Shown piece by piece: positions 11,506-20,545 of a DNA stretch of 64,000 bases. The translations under genes were made by a program, and so were the position numbers. The stretch is from Allobosea sp. OK403 (GTDB lineage: Bacteria; Pseudomonadota; Alphaproteobacteria; Rhizobiales; Beijerinckiaceae): assembly GCF_900113835.1 (NCBI RefSeq), contig NZ_FOQV01000008.1:186001-250000 (forward strand). The letters run 5' to 3'. The notes beneath the pieces were generated by a model. The model was not told where the DNA came from and did not search any database. It saw only the letters and a list, made by a program, of their open reading frames with translations. Numbering within the stretch: the stretch's first letter is position 1; every line of letters begins with the position of its first letter.

Positions 11506-13236
11506 TCACTTCACCAGCAGCCAGTCCTCCACCACCAGCGCGTCGAGGCCGCTCGTATAGAACATCAGGATCGCGTCCTCCGCCGTGTGCAGGATCGGCT
11601 TGCCCATGATGTTGAAGGAGGTGTTCAGCACCACCGGCACGCCGGTCAGCGCATGGAAGGCCTGGATCAGCGCGTGGTAGCGCGGATTGCGCTCCGCGGT
11701 GACGCTCTGCAGCCGGCCGGTCGCATCCTCATGGACCACGGCGGGCACGCGCTCGCGCATGGCCTGCCTCCAGACCAAAGTGCGTTCCATATAGGGCGCG
11801 TCCTGGTAGTTCTCGAACCAGTCCGGCCCGTGCTCGGCCAGGATCGAGGGCGCGAAGGGGCGGAAGGCCTCGCGATACTTCACTTTGGCGTTGAGCAGAT
11901 CCTTGGCGTTGGCGGGGCGCGGATCGGCCAGGATCGAACGGTTGCCGAGTGAGCGCGGGCCGAACTCGGCCTTGCCCTGGACCCAGCCGATCAGCTTGCC
12001 GTCGGCCAGGAGTTGCGCAGTGACGGGGGCGACCTCTTCGGGCGCGAGCTTGCGCAAGCGCGGCTCCCAGGCTGCCATGCGCTCCAGCGGCTCGGTCGAG
12101 ACGGTGGAGCCGAGATAGGGCGATTGCGGGCCCTTGGGCGCGCGCCAGTCCGGATTGGCCTGCGCATGGGCGAGCCAGGCCGCGCCGATCGCATTGCCGT
12201 CATCGGCAGGCGCGGAAGGGACATGGACGTGGGCGAAACCATGGCGACCGACGATCTTGCCGTTGAAGGAGGAGTTCAGCGCGCAGCCGCCGGCGAGCAC
12301 GAGATTCTCGGCCGGCACCAAAGCGGCGGTTTCCGAGAGCAGCGCCTCCATCATCTCGGCGAAGACATCCTGGCCGCAGCGGGCGAGATCGGCCCAGCCC
12401 TGATCGAGCGCATCAGTCGGGCGCAGCGCCAGGATCTTGGCGCTGACCTCGCGCACGGTCGCGGCATCCGCGAAGGAGAGCTTGTGGCCGTCGACCCGGT
12501 AGAGCCGGCGCAGCAACGCCATCAGCGTGGCGTCGGCCTTGCCATAGGGCGCGAGCCCCATGATCTTCCATTCCTCGCCCTTGGCCTGGTCGAAGCCGGC
12601 AAGGTCGGTGACGAGGCCGAAATAGAAGCCGATCGACTCACGCCCGCGATGGCGCTTCACCTCGGTGATCTTGCCGTCCGCGAATGCGAAGATCGCCGAA
12701 GCCCCGGTCTCGCCCATGCCGTCGACGATCAGGCAGGCGGCGTCGGTGAAGGGCGAGGACCAGCAGGCATAGGCCGCATGGCTGAGATGGTGGTCGTAGC
12801 GCGTCAGGCCGGTGACATTGGCCTTGCCGAAAGCGCGGTCGAGCCCGAGCAGCGTGCCGAGGCCGGCGCGCTGCTGGCCCAGATGCAGCGAGGCGATCAG
12901 CGCCCGCTCGGTGCGCTCGGGCACCAGCGAGCGGTTGAGTTCGGGCGAGAGCTTGAGCAGGGCGTCGAGCGAGAAGGAGCCGGCGCGGCTCATCTGGTCG
13001 AGGAAGCCGGTGAAATCCTCGCTCCAGCTCGTCGCGATCCGGACCTCGGCATCCCCGGGAATGTAGCGCTTGAACAGCCCTTCCATGCGTTGAACCGGAT
13101 CCGGCTCGCAATTGGGAGCGCGCTTATATTGCAGGTAGCGCTCGGTCGCCTCGGCAAAGACGACCTCGCCATCGGGGCCGATGATGGCGAGGGCGGGGTC
13201 GTGGAAGGTGGTGGCGAGGCCGATCGTGTAGGTCAT
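11506..13236 (-). CDS. Carbamoyltransferase, NodU/CmcH family
   Basis: 576 residues from ATG 13236 (MTYTIGLATTFHDPALAI). Two domains: an N-terminal ASKHA-like domain with HHLSHAAYA, LIVDGMGETGAS and GGCALNSSFNGK, and a C-terminal YrdC-like part with GPRSLGNRSILADPR, FRPFAPSIL and VLNTSFNIMGKPI. The family transfers a carbamoyl group from carbamoyl phosphate through an adenylate onto sugar or antibiotic hydroxyls (Nod factor, cephamycin, tobramycin). There are no nod or biosynthetic genes nearby, so the acceptor is unknown; a cell-surface glycan is my guess. Confidence 0.92.
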   Translation of the reverse strand: MTYTIGLATTFHDPALAIIGPDGEVVFAEATERYLQYKRAPNCEPDPVQRMEGLFKRYIPGDAEVRIATSWSEDFTGFLDQMSRAGSFSLDALLKLSPELNRSLVPERTERALIASLHLGQQRAGLGTLLGLDRAFGKANVTGLTRYDHHLSHAAYACWSSPFTDAACLIVDGMGETGASAIFAFADGKITEVKRHRGRESIGFYFGLVTDLAGFDQAKGEEWKIMGLAPYGKADATLMALLRRLYRVDGHKLSFADAATVREVSAKILALRPTDALDQGWADLARCGQDVFAEMMEALLSETAALVPAENLVLAGGCALNSSFNGKIVGRHGFAHVHVPSAPADDGNAIGAAWLAHAQANPDWRAPKGPQSPYLGSTVSTEPLERMAAWEPRLRKLAPEEVAPVTAQLLADGKLIGWVQGKAEFGPRSLGNRSILADPRPANAKDLLNAKVKYREAFRPFAPSILAEHGPDWFENYQDAPYMERTLVWRQAMRERVPAVVHEDATGRLQSVTAERNPRYHALIQAFHALTGVPVVLNTSFNIMGKPILHTAEDAILMFYTSGLDALVVEDWLLVK

Positions 13237-13383
13237 GGCCGGCAGCGTATGGCGCAGCTGCAAGCGGGAGGCAATCGACGCAAGCGGTCTAGGTTACCGC
13301 TGCCGGTCTATTTTCCGGACGCGAAAGCCACGCTGCCGGCAATCGCCGCGATCGTCGGTTGCAGCTTTTCGAAGCCGATTCCT

Positions 13384-14016
13384 TCAACGCCCCATCGCGG
13401 CTGCGATCAGCGCCTTCGCGTCGGCACTCGCCCAGTCCGCCGGGCCCTGGATCATGCCGAGTTCGCAGCCCTGGGGATCGACCAGCAGGCTCACCGGCAT
13501 GCCTTCGATCTTCCGCGCAGCGCGCAGGTCCTGGAAGACCTTGGCCTGGGCGTCGGCGTAATAGGGCAGCCGCGTGACCTTGTTTTCGGCGAGCCAGGAT
13601 TTCGGCTTGTCGAGATTGCGCGTGTCGATATTGATCGCGACCACTGCGAAGTCAGGCCCGCCAAATGCGCCCTGCAGGGCGTCGAGCGCCGGCATCTCCT
13701 TGAGGCAGGGCGCGCACCAGGTCGCCCAGAGATTGACGAGCACGGTCTTGCCCCTGAAGGCCGCGAGCGTCGTCGGCTGACCGTCAGGGCCTTCGAAGGC
13801 GAGATCGGGTGCCGGCTGCGGGCTCGTCCGAACCTCGACGGCCGCGACCTCGCCCTGCGCCAAAGGCTGCATCTTCGCCGCCCGCGCCACTGCCGCGCCG
13901 CAAGAAGCGGAATTGCCGGCACGGCCCTGGCCGGAGTAGAAGGCCGCCATGCCCGCGAGGCCGAGCGCCGCCATGACCCCGAGGGCCAGACCTATCTTCG
14001 TTCCAGACGTCATCAT
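13384..14016 (-). CDS. tlpA: TlpA-like membrane-anchored thiol:disulfide oxidoreductase
   Basis: 210 residues. An N-terminal membrane anchor (IGLALGVMAALGLAGMAAF) precedes a periplasmic thioredoxin domain with the active site WATWCAPC and the cis-Pro region EGMPVSLLVDPQG. It probably keeps cytochrome c or CuA-site thiols reduced for respiratory-complex maturation, as known for rhizobial TlpA. Start at ATG 14016 after AAAGGA; a second ATG follows directly. Divergent from argH with fewer than 30 bases between starts, a conserved arrangement in Hyphomicrobiales. Confidence 0.92.
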   Translation of the reverse strand: MMTSGTKIGLALGVMAALGLAGMAAFYSGQGRAGNSASCGAAVARAAKMQPLAQGEVAAVEVRTSPQPAPDLAFEGPDGQPTTLAAFRGKTVLVNLWATWCAPCLKEMPALDALQGAFGGPDFAVVAINIDTRNLDKPKSWLAENKVTRLPYYADAQAKVFQDLRAARKIEGMPVSLLVDPQGCELGMIQGPADWASADAKALIAAAMGR

Positions 14017-14044
14017 GCGTCCTTTGAAATCAGGAAAGACCGCC

Positions 14045-15436
14045 GTGAGCAATCGCATGTGGGGTGGGCGTTTCGCCACGGGTCCCGACGCCATCATGGA
14101 GGAGATCAACGCCTCCATCGATTTCGACAAGCGCCTGTGGCGGCAGGATATCCGAGGCTCGCTCGCGCATGCGGCGATGCTGGGCGAGACCGGCATCCTG
14201 ACCAAGGACGATGTGGCCGCCATCAGCGCTGGACTCAAGAGCGTCGAGGGTGAGATCGAGGCTGGGAGCTTCACGTTCTCGCGCGCGCTCGAAGACGTCC
14301 ATATGAATGTCGAGTCGAGCCTGAAGGACAGGATCGGCGCTGCCGCTGGCCGTTTGCACACGGCGCGCTCGCGCAACGACCAGGTCGCGACGGATATGCG
14401 GCTCTGGGTCCGCGATACGCTCGACGCTATCGACGAGCAGATGGCCGATCTCCAGCTCGCCTTGGCCGAGAAGGCCGATCTCCACGCTGGTGCAGTGATG
14501 CCGGGCTTCACTCATCTGCAATCGGCGCAGCCGGTGACCTTCGGCCATCACCTGCTGGCCTATGTCGAGATGCTGTCGCGCGATCGCGGCCGCGTCCGCG
14601 ATGCGCGCCAGCGCCTCAACGAGTGCCCGCTGGGGGCTGCGGCGCTTGCGGGCACCTCTTTCCCGATCGACCGCCATATGACCGCCAAGGCGCTCGGTTT
14701 CGACCGTCCGACGGCGAATTCGCTCGATTCGGTCTCGGATCGCGATTTCGTGCTCGAGACTTTGTCGGCAGCCTCGATCTGCGCCATGCATCTGTCGCGT
14801 CTGGCCGAGGAGATCGTGCTCTGGGCGACGCCGCAATTCGGCTTCGTCAAGCTCTCCGACAAATTCTCGACCGGCTCCTCGATCATGCCGCAGAAGCGCA
14901 ATCCCGATGCCGCCGAGTTGGTTCGCGGCAAGGCGGGCCGGGTTTTCGGCGCGCTGCAAGCCATGCTGACCATGATGAAGGGCCTGCCGCTGACCTATTC
15001 CAAGGACATGCAGGAGGACAAGGAAGGCACCTTCGACGCCCTCCAGACACTCTCGCTCTGCCTGGCCGCCATGGCCGGCATGGTGCGCGATATGGAGCCG
15101 GACCTGAAGGTGATGAAGAAGGCGGCGGGGCTGGGCTACGCCACCGCGACCGACCTCGCCGACTGGCTCGTGCGCGTGCTCAAGATGCCGTTCCGCGACG
15201 CGCATCACGTCACCGGCCGGCTCGTGGGCATCGCCTCTGCCAAGGGCGTCGGGCTGGAGAAGCTGACGCTCGCCGAGATGCAGGAGGCCGAGCCCAAGAT
15301 CACCGAAGCCGTCTTCGCCGTGCTCGGCGTGACGCAGTCGGTGAAGAGCCGCGTCAGCTATGGCGGCACGGCTCCCGTCAATGTCCGCCGGCAGGCGAAG
15401 TCCTGGCTCAGGCGGCTTGCAAAGGAGCGCGGTTGA
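14045..15436 (+). CDS. argH: Argininosuccinate lyase
   Basis: 463 residues from GTG 14045 (MSNRMWGGRFATGPD), which has an AGGAAAG site. Fumarase/aspartase superfamily blocks are complete: the active-site loop GSSIMPQKRNPDAAEL, HTARSRNDQVATD and TLSGxx-like early region. It splits argininosuccinate to arginine and fumarate in the last arginine-synthesis step. An ATG at 14015 would overlap tlpA and lacks conservation. Followed by lptM and lysA on the same strand. Confidence 0.97.
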   Translation: MSNRMWGGRFATGPDAIMEEINASIDFDKRLWRQDIRGSLAHAAMLGETGILTKDDVAAISAGLKSVEGEIEAGSFTFSRALEDVHMNVESSLKDRIGAAAGRLHTARSRNDQVATDMRLWVRDTLDAIDEQMADLQLALAEKADLHAGAVMPGFTHLQSAQPVTFGHHLLAYVEMLSRDRGRVRDARQRLNECPLGAAALAGTSFPIDRHMTAKALGFDRPTANSLDSVSDRDFVLETLSAASICAMHLSRLAEEIVLWATPQFGFVKLSDKFSTGSSIMPQKRNPDAAELVRGKAGRVFGALQAMLTMMKGLPLTYSKDMQEDKEGTFDALQTLSLCLAAMAGMVRDMEPDLKVMKKAAGLGYATATDLADWLVRVLKMPFRDAHHVTGRLVGIASAKGVGLEKLTLAEMQEAEPKITEAVFAVLGVTQSVKSRVSYGGTAPVNVRRQAKSWLRRLAKERG

Positions 15437-15634
15437 CGAAACCGTCATGCTCGGGCTTGGACCCTGGCATTTCCGCCAGGGGGCCGGGCCGGCGCGGAGC
15501 CTCTCCTTGGGCCGGCCAAAAGGCTGGACCCGAGGGTTCCGCCTGAGAATGAGGTTGCAGCGCCTTCAAAAGCTCGCAACAGGTTGCTCCATTCGCTACA
15601 GTCTCCGCCACGCTTCGTCCGAGGGTTTCCTTTC

Positions 15635-15898
15635 GTGCCGCATTCCAGCCTGAAATTGGGCCGCGCCGTCATTCTGGCCGGCCTGCTCGGACTTGCCTTG
15701 ACCGCTTGTGGCCGCAGGGGGCCGTTGGAGGCGCCGCCGAAGGCGACCAGCGCACTCGACCTGCCCGACCGCGACATCGGCGGGGAGGAGCAGCAAGTCG
15801 AAACCCAGGCCGGCGGCGCGCCCTTCGGCAAACCGCCGAAAGCGGACCGGAACTTCACGATTCCGGAGAAGAGCTTCGCGCTCGATCCGATCCTCTAG
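15635..15898 (+). CDS. lptM: Small lipoprotein, LptM (YifL)-like
   Basis: 87 residues from GTG 15635. A short signal peptide ends in a lipobox, LALTACGRRGPL, exactly as in LptM/YifL lipoproteins, followed by PPKA and a disordered charged tail. LptM helps LptD-LptE mature in the outer membrane. The argH-lptM-lysA order is widely conserved in proteobacteria and supports the call. The stop overlaps the first bases of a dispersed palindrome (15897-16022). Confidence 0.88.
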   Translation: MPHSSLKLGRAVILAGLLGLALTACGRRGPLEAPPKATSALDLPDRDIGGEEQQVETQAGGAPFGKPPKADRNFTIPEKSFALDPIL

Positions 15899-16022
15899 AG
15901 CCGGATGATTTCAGATGGGATCACACGGTGGTCCGATCTGAAATCTGAATCCGTCTCTCATCAAAGAGTTAGAGCAGGATCGACGCGAAAAACCGGGTCC
16001 CAATTTTTCGCATCCTGCTCTA
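15897..16022. repeat. Composite two-hairpin dispersed repeat, copy 1
   Basis: Two adjacent palindromes: 15897-15958, beginning AGAGCCGGATGATTTCAGAT and ending CCGTCTCT, and 15971-16021, beginning AGAGCAGGAT and ending ATCCTGCTCT around a GGGTCCC-type core. The same pair occurs in the opposite orientation at 42183-42307, with partial relatives at 25246, 32167 and 58346. Fills the lptM-lysA gap; may act as a transcript-stabilising or attenuating hairpin. Confidence 0.8.
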
Positions 16023-16130
16023 GAACGAAGCGTTTGCAACGCGAGCCCTCGCATTTCGAGACGCTGTTCCGGCCGGAATAGCGCTTTAGCGAGGGCCATC
16101 GGCATTCTTGAACAGGCATTTGAGCGTCCC

Positions 16131-17420
16131 ATGCATCATTTCAATTATCGCGACGGTTCGCTTTTTGCCGAGGATGTCGATCTCAGGCAGATCGCTGCCG
16201 AGGTCGGCACGCCGGTCTATGTCTATTCCTCGGCCACGATCGAGCGCCATTACCGCCTGTTCGCCGCGGCGGTGAAGGCGAACGCTCCGGCGGGGACGGC
16301 CCATGTCTTCTATGCGCTGAAGGCCAACGGCAATCTCGGCGTGCTGAAGACACTGGCCGCGCTCGGGGCCGGGGTCGACACGGTCTCCGAGGGCGAGGTC
16401 CGCAAGGCGCTTGCCGCCGGTTTCCCGCCCGAGAAGATCGTCTTCTCCGGCGTCGGCAAGAGCGAGAGCGAGCTGCGCTTCGCGGTCGAGGCTGGAATCT
16501 ATCAGGTCAATATCGAGACCGAGGGCGAGCTCGATCTGCTCTCGCGTGTCGCGGCATCACTCGGCAAGCGCCAGGAGGCGGTGTTCCGGGTCAATCCCGA
16601 TATCGGCGCCGGCGGCCATGCCAAGATCACCACGGGCTCGTCCGAGAACAAGTTCGGCGTCTCTTTCGAGGAGGTCGGCAGGCTCTATGCCCGCGCCGCC
16701 AACATGCAGGGCGTCAGGATGATGGGGCTCGCGCTGCATATCGGCAGCCAGATTCGCGAGACCGATTCGTTCGAGGCGGCCTATACCAAGATGGTGACGC
16801 TGGTCGGGAGCCTGCGCGCGGAGGGGCACCGCGTCGAGCGGCTCGATCTCGGTGGCGGGCTGGGCATCCCCTATGAGATTCCGAAGGATTTCGACTACGG
16901 GCCCGATCTGATCGAGGCCTATGCCGCCATGGTCGGGCGGGTCACCAAGGGGCTCGATGTCGAGCTCGGCTTCGAGCCGGGCCGCCTGATCGTCGGCAAT
17001 GCCGGCATCCTGCTGACGCGGGTCTTGTATCTCAATCCGCGCCCGACCAAGCAGTTCCTGGTGGTCGACGCCGCGATGAACGATCTGATGCGGCCGGCGA
17101 TGTATGAGGCCTATCACGAGATCTGGCCGGTTTCCGAGCCGGCCGCGGATGCAAGCCGCATCGCCTATGATGTGGTCGGGCCGGTCTGCGAATCAGGCGA
17201 CACCTTCACGACCGGGCGCGCCCTGCCCGAGCTAAAGCCCGACGATTTGATCGCGTTCATGACCGCGGGCGCCTATGGCGCCAGCATGGCCTCGACCTAC
17301 AACCAGCGCCTGCTTGTTCCGGAAGTGCTGGTGAAGGGCGGGCAATTCGCCGTGACCCGGCCGCGCCAGAGCTATGAGGAGCTTCTCGGCACGGATCGTG
17401 CACCGCCCTGGCTGGCCTGA
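16131..17420 (+). CDS. lysA: Diaminopimelate decarboxylase
   Basis: 429 residues. Fold-type III PLP enzyme: PLP-lysine region FYALKANGNLGVLKTLAALGAG, then DTVSEGE, the glycine-rich phosphate loop LDLGGGLGIPY, GRLIVGNAG and the C-terminal CESGDTF and GAYGASMASTYN. It converts meso-diaminopimelate to L-lysine. Length is standard. Third gene of the argH-lptM-lysA group, followed by the DUF4175 gene. Confidence 0.97.
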   Translation: MHHFNYRDGSLFAEDVDLRQIAAEVGTPVYVYSSATIERHYRLFAAAVKANAPAGTAHVFYALKANGNLGVLKTLAALGAGVDTVSEGEVRKALAAGFPPEKIVFSGVGKSESELRFAVEAGIYQVNIETEGELDLLSRVAASLGKRQEAVFRVNPDIGAGGHAKITTGSSENKFGVSFEEVGRLYARAANMQGVRMMGLALHIGSQIRETDSFEAAYTKMVTLVGSLRAEGHRVERLDLGGGLGIPYEIPKDFDYGPDLIEAYAAMVGRVTKGLDVELGFEPGRLIVGNAGILLTRVLYLNPRPTKQFLVVDAAMNDLMRPAMYEAYHEIWPVSEPAADASRIAYDVVGPVCESGDTFTTGRALPELKPDDLIAFMTAGAYGASMASTYNQRLLVPEVLVKGGQFAVTRPRQSYEELLGTDRAPPWLA

Positions 17421-17550
17421 GCTCTCGATCACGATGCGCTGAGGCCCCTGTGGGCGGAGCGCCTTCGCTCTGGCCTTGCCACATTCACATGTTAGCGTGT
17501 GCTGAGTGGCGAAGGTTCAGGATGGTGCCCAGGCAGCTCGGAGCGACGGC

Positions 17551-20232
17551 ATGAATGAGGCTGAACGCCGCAAGGCGTCCGATCCGATCGAGGGCATCCG
17601 GCAGCGGCTCGGTCGGCTCACAGCCGCTTCACGCCTGTCGCTTGGCTGGGAGCGGGTCTGGCCGCGGCTCTGGCTCTCGGCCGGCATCGTCCTCGCCTTC
17701 CTGGCGCTCTCCTGGTTCGGCCTGTGGACACTGCTGCCCTGGCAGGGGCGCGCGCTCGGCGTCGTGCTGTTCCTCGCCGGCCTGGTAGCGAGCCTCTGGC
17801 ATGTCGCGACGACGCCGCTGCCGACCCGGCGCGACGGGCTTTCGCGGCTCGATCATTCGCTCGAAGGCAGCCATCGCCCGGCCTCCTCGCTGGAGGACAG
17901 CCTTGCCGTCGGCTCCGGAGACCCGGTCTCGCAGGCCTTGTGGAAGCTCCATGTCGAGCGCCAGAGCCGGCAGGTCGCCGGGCTCAGGCTCGCGGCCCCG
18001 CATCCGCTCATGGCCGGGCGCGACCGGCTTGCCCTGCGCGCCGTGCCGCTGCTCGCGGCGATTACCGCCTTCTTCGTCGCCGGTCATGAGGCCGGGCCGC
18101 GCCTCGGCGCGGCCTTCGACTGGCGGGGGGCTGCCTCGGCCGCGCCCGCCATCCGCATCGACGCCTGGATCGATCCGCCGGCCTATACGCGCCTGCCGCC
18201 GATTCTGATCGACTTCGCCAAGCTGGCGAGCCCCAATTTCAGCGCGCCCGAGAAATCCGTCGTCGTCGTCCGCATCGCCGGCAAGTCGGGCATGGATGTC
18301 GCGACCACGGGCCGGCTCGATGCGCTGCCGGCGACTGAGGCCAAGGAGGCGAAGCCGGCTGCGGGGACCGCCCCGGCTGTGCTGGAGAAGCGCTATGCGC
18401 TGGCCGGCAACGGCACGCTGCGGCTCACCGGCAGCGGCGCGCCCAATACGACGCTGCATTTGAACGCGGTGCCCGACCAGCCGCCGGAAATCAGCTTCAT
18501 TGAACCGCCCAAGCCGATCACCGGCGCGCAGAGCGGCGGTCTGGGGCTGAGCTATCGCGCCAAGGATGATTACGGTGTCGCCTCAGTTGAGGTTCTGGTC
18601 TCGCGGCCGGGCTCGTCCTCGACCGGACGTTCGCTGGTCGAGCCGCCCAAGCAGTCGCTCAGTACACCCTCTTCGCCGACCGGCGAGGAGGAGATGAAGA
18701 GCACGGTCGATTTCTCGGCCCATCCCTGGGCCGGCGCCAAGGTCAGGATGACGCTGGTCGCGCGTGACGATGCCGGCCAGGAGGGCCATAGCGAGCCGAT
18801 CGAGGTCACGCTGCCGCAGCGCACCTTCACCAAGCCGCTCGCCAAGTCCCTGGTCGAACAGCGCCGCAAGCTGGTCATGGATGTCGAGGCCCGGAGCAAG
18901 GTCCAGCTCGCCATGGACGCGCTGCTGATCGAGCCCGAACTGTTCATGAAGGAGACCGGCGTCTATCTCGGCATGCGGATGATCGCCGAGCGACTGCGCC
19001 GTTCGGCCAGCGACGACCAATTGCGCGACGTCGCCGACCTGATGTGGGCGATGGCGCTGCAGCTCGAGGATGGCGACCTGTCCGACGCCGAGCGCGCCTT
19101 GCGGGCGGCACAGGAAAACCTCCAGCAGGCGCTGGAGCGCGGCGCCTCCGAGGAGGAGATCAAGAAGCTCACCGAGGAGATGCGGCGGGCGATGGACCGC
19201 TTCATGCGCCAGCTCGCCGAGCAGATGCAGCGCCAGCTGCAGAATGGTGATCAGAAATCGGCGCAGCTGCCGGAGAATTTCCGTTCGGTGACGCCGCGCG
19301 ACCTACAGAACATGCTCGATCGCATCGAGGAGCTCTCGAAACGCGGCGACATGGCCGAGGCGCAGCGCCTGATGGAAGAGCTCAACCAGATGCTCAACAA
19401 TCTCCAGATGGCGCGCCCCGGCCAGCAGGACCAGCGCCAGCGCGAGATGAACCAGGCGCTGGGCGAGCTCGACAAGATGACGCGCGAGCAGCAGGGGCTG
19501 CGCGACGAGACCTATCAACAGGAGCAACAGCGCCAGAACCGGACCCAGCGCGGGCAGCGCCCCGGACAGCAGCAGGCGCGCCCCGGCCAGGGGCAACGCC
19601 AGCAGGGGCAGCAGGGCCAGCGTGGGCAGCGCGGCCAGCAGCCCGGCCAACAACCCGGCGATCAGGGCGAGGGCGAAGAGGGACAGGATGGCGAGGGCCA
19701 GCAGGGGCAGGGGCAAGGCCAGAGCCTGTCCGAGCGCCAGCAGGCGCTGCGCGAGCGTCTGCAGGAATTGCAGCGGCGCATGCAAGGTATGGGCGCCCCC
19801 AGCCAGAGCGAACTTGGCGAGGCCGAAGACGCGATGCGCGAGGCCGAGGGCCAGCTCGGCCAGGGCCAGGGTGAAGGCGCGCTCGAATCACAAGGGCGGG
19901 CCTTGGAAGCCCTGCGCAAGGGCGGCCAGAATCTCGCCCAGCAGATGCAGGGCCAGCCCGGCGAGGGTGACGGCACCGAGGGCGCCTTCGGCGAGCCCGA
20001 TGGCCGCCCGGCCGGGCGGCCATCGGCGCAGCAGCGTGGCCGTGAGGATCCTCTGGGCCGGCCGCAGCGCCAGCGCGACTGGGCCGATGGCCGCGTCCGC
20101 GTACCCGGCGCCGATGAGAGCGCGACGCAGCGCGCCCGCCGCATCCTGGACGAGTTGAGGCGGCGTCTCGGCGACCCGTCGCGGCCGAGCGAGGAACTCG
20201 ACTATCTGGAGCGCCTGCTCAGGCGGAATTGA
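17551..20232 (+). CDS. DUF4175 / TIGR02302-type membrane protein with Gln-rich tail
   Basis: 893 residues from ATG 17551, seven bases after a GGAG site (a GTG at 17506 is possible). Two N-terminal membrane helices (about 40-85) and a third near 155-170 are followed by a periplasmic region and then a long helical segment (about 430-600) with MLDRIEELSKRGDMAEAQRLMEELNQMLNNLQ. Residues of about 610-830 are low-complexity Gln/Gly/Arg. The C-terminus (RARRILDELRRRLGDPSRPSEELDYLERLLRR) is the conserved family end. Function is unknown; the gene is regularly found after lysA in this order. Confidence 0.9.
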   Translation: MNEAERRKASDPIEGIRQRLGRLTAASRLSLGWERVWPRLWLSAGIVLAFLALSWFGLWTLLPWQGRALGVVLFLAGLVASLWHVATTPLPTRRDGLSRLDHSLEGSHRPASSLEDSLAVGSGDPVSQALWKLHVERQSRQVAGLRLAAPHPLMAGRDRLALRAVPLLAAITAFFVAGHEAGPRLGAAFDWRGAASAAPAIRIDAWIDPPAYTRLPPILIDFAKLASPNFSAPEKSVVVVRIAGKSGMDVATTGRLDALPATEAKEAKPAAGTAPAVLEKRYALAGNGTLRLTGSGAPNTTLHLNAVPDQPPEISFIEPPKPITGAQSGGLGLSYRAKDDYGVASVEVLVSRPGSSSTGRSLVEPPKQSLSTPSSPTGEEEMKSTVDFSAHPWAGAKVRMTLVARDDAGQEGHSEPIEVTLPQRTFTKPLAKSLVEQRRKLVMDVEARSKVQLAMDALLIEPELFMKETGVYLGMRMIAERLRRSASDDQLRDVADLMWAMALQLEDGDLSDAERALRAAQENLQQALERGASEEEIKKLTEEMRRAMDRFMRQLAEQMQRQLQNGDQKSAQLPENFRSVTPRDLQNMLDRIEELSKRGDMAEAQRLMEELNQMLNNLQMARPGQQDQRQREMNQALGELDKMTREQQGLRDETYQQEQQRQNRTQRGQRPGQQQARPGQGQRQQGQQGQRGQRGQQPGQQPGDQGEGEEGQDGEGQQGQGQGQSLSERQQALRERLQELQRRMQGMGAPSQSELGEAEDAMREAEGQLGQGQGEGALESQGRALEALRKGGQNLAQQMQGQPGEGDGTEGAFGEPDGRPAGRPSAQQRGREDPLGRPQRQRDWADGRVRVPGADESATQRARRILDELRRRLGDPSRPSEELDYLERLLRRN

Positions 20233-20238
20233 GCTCTT

Positions 20239-20540
20239 CCGGAACCTCGACGCAGAACCCTCTCCACCCCAAGTCGGATGTTTCCGACTTGGGCCACTCT
20301 AGCTGCCAATCTCGGGCAAGCCCGAGATTGGTGGGAGAGGGCAGGGTGAGGGGTCGGCCGTTTGACGCTTTGGCCGTGACCTCACCGCTGCGTTGCTGTG
20401 AGGACATCACGTAACTGGTCCAGGGGCCTACACCTCACCCCTGCCCGTCTCACTGAACTCGGGCCTGCCCGAGTTCAGCACCTGGAGTGTCGAAGTCGGG
20501 TAAACCCGACTTCGATGCAGGAGAGGGGTTCCCCGCGCGC
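20239..20540. repeat. Large nested palindromic repeat, copy A
   Basis: This fills the 313-base gap between two convergent genes; I see no gene in it. Outer arms: GAACCCTCTCC near 20255 and GGAGAGGGGTTCC near 20520. Inner arms: GGGCAGGGTGAGGGGTCGGCC (20338-20358) and GGGCCTACACCTCACCCCTG (20425-20444). It contains four separate near-perfect hairpins at 20269-20292, 20307-20330, 20453-20478 and 20491-20514. Bases 20239-20265 match 56757-56783 inverted with one mismatch. Likely acts as a bidirectional terminator or transcript stabiliser. Confidence 0.85.
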
Positions 20541-20545
20541 TTTTC

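Noticed and set aside
12013..14253. 746-codon open frame on the plus strand
   Set aside because: It runs antisense through the carbamoyltransferase and tlpA and into argH in another frame; no motif, and both real genes are clear.
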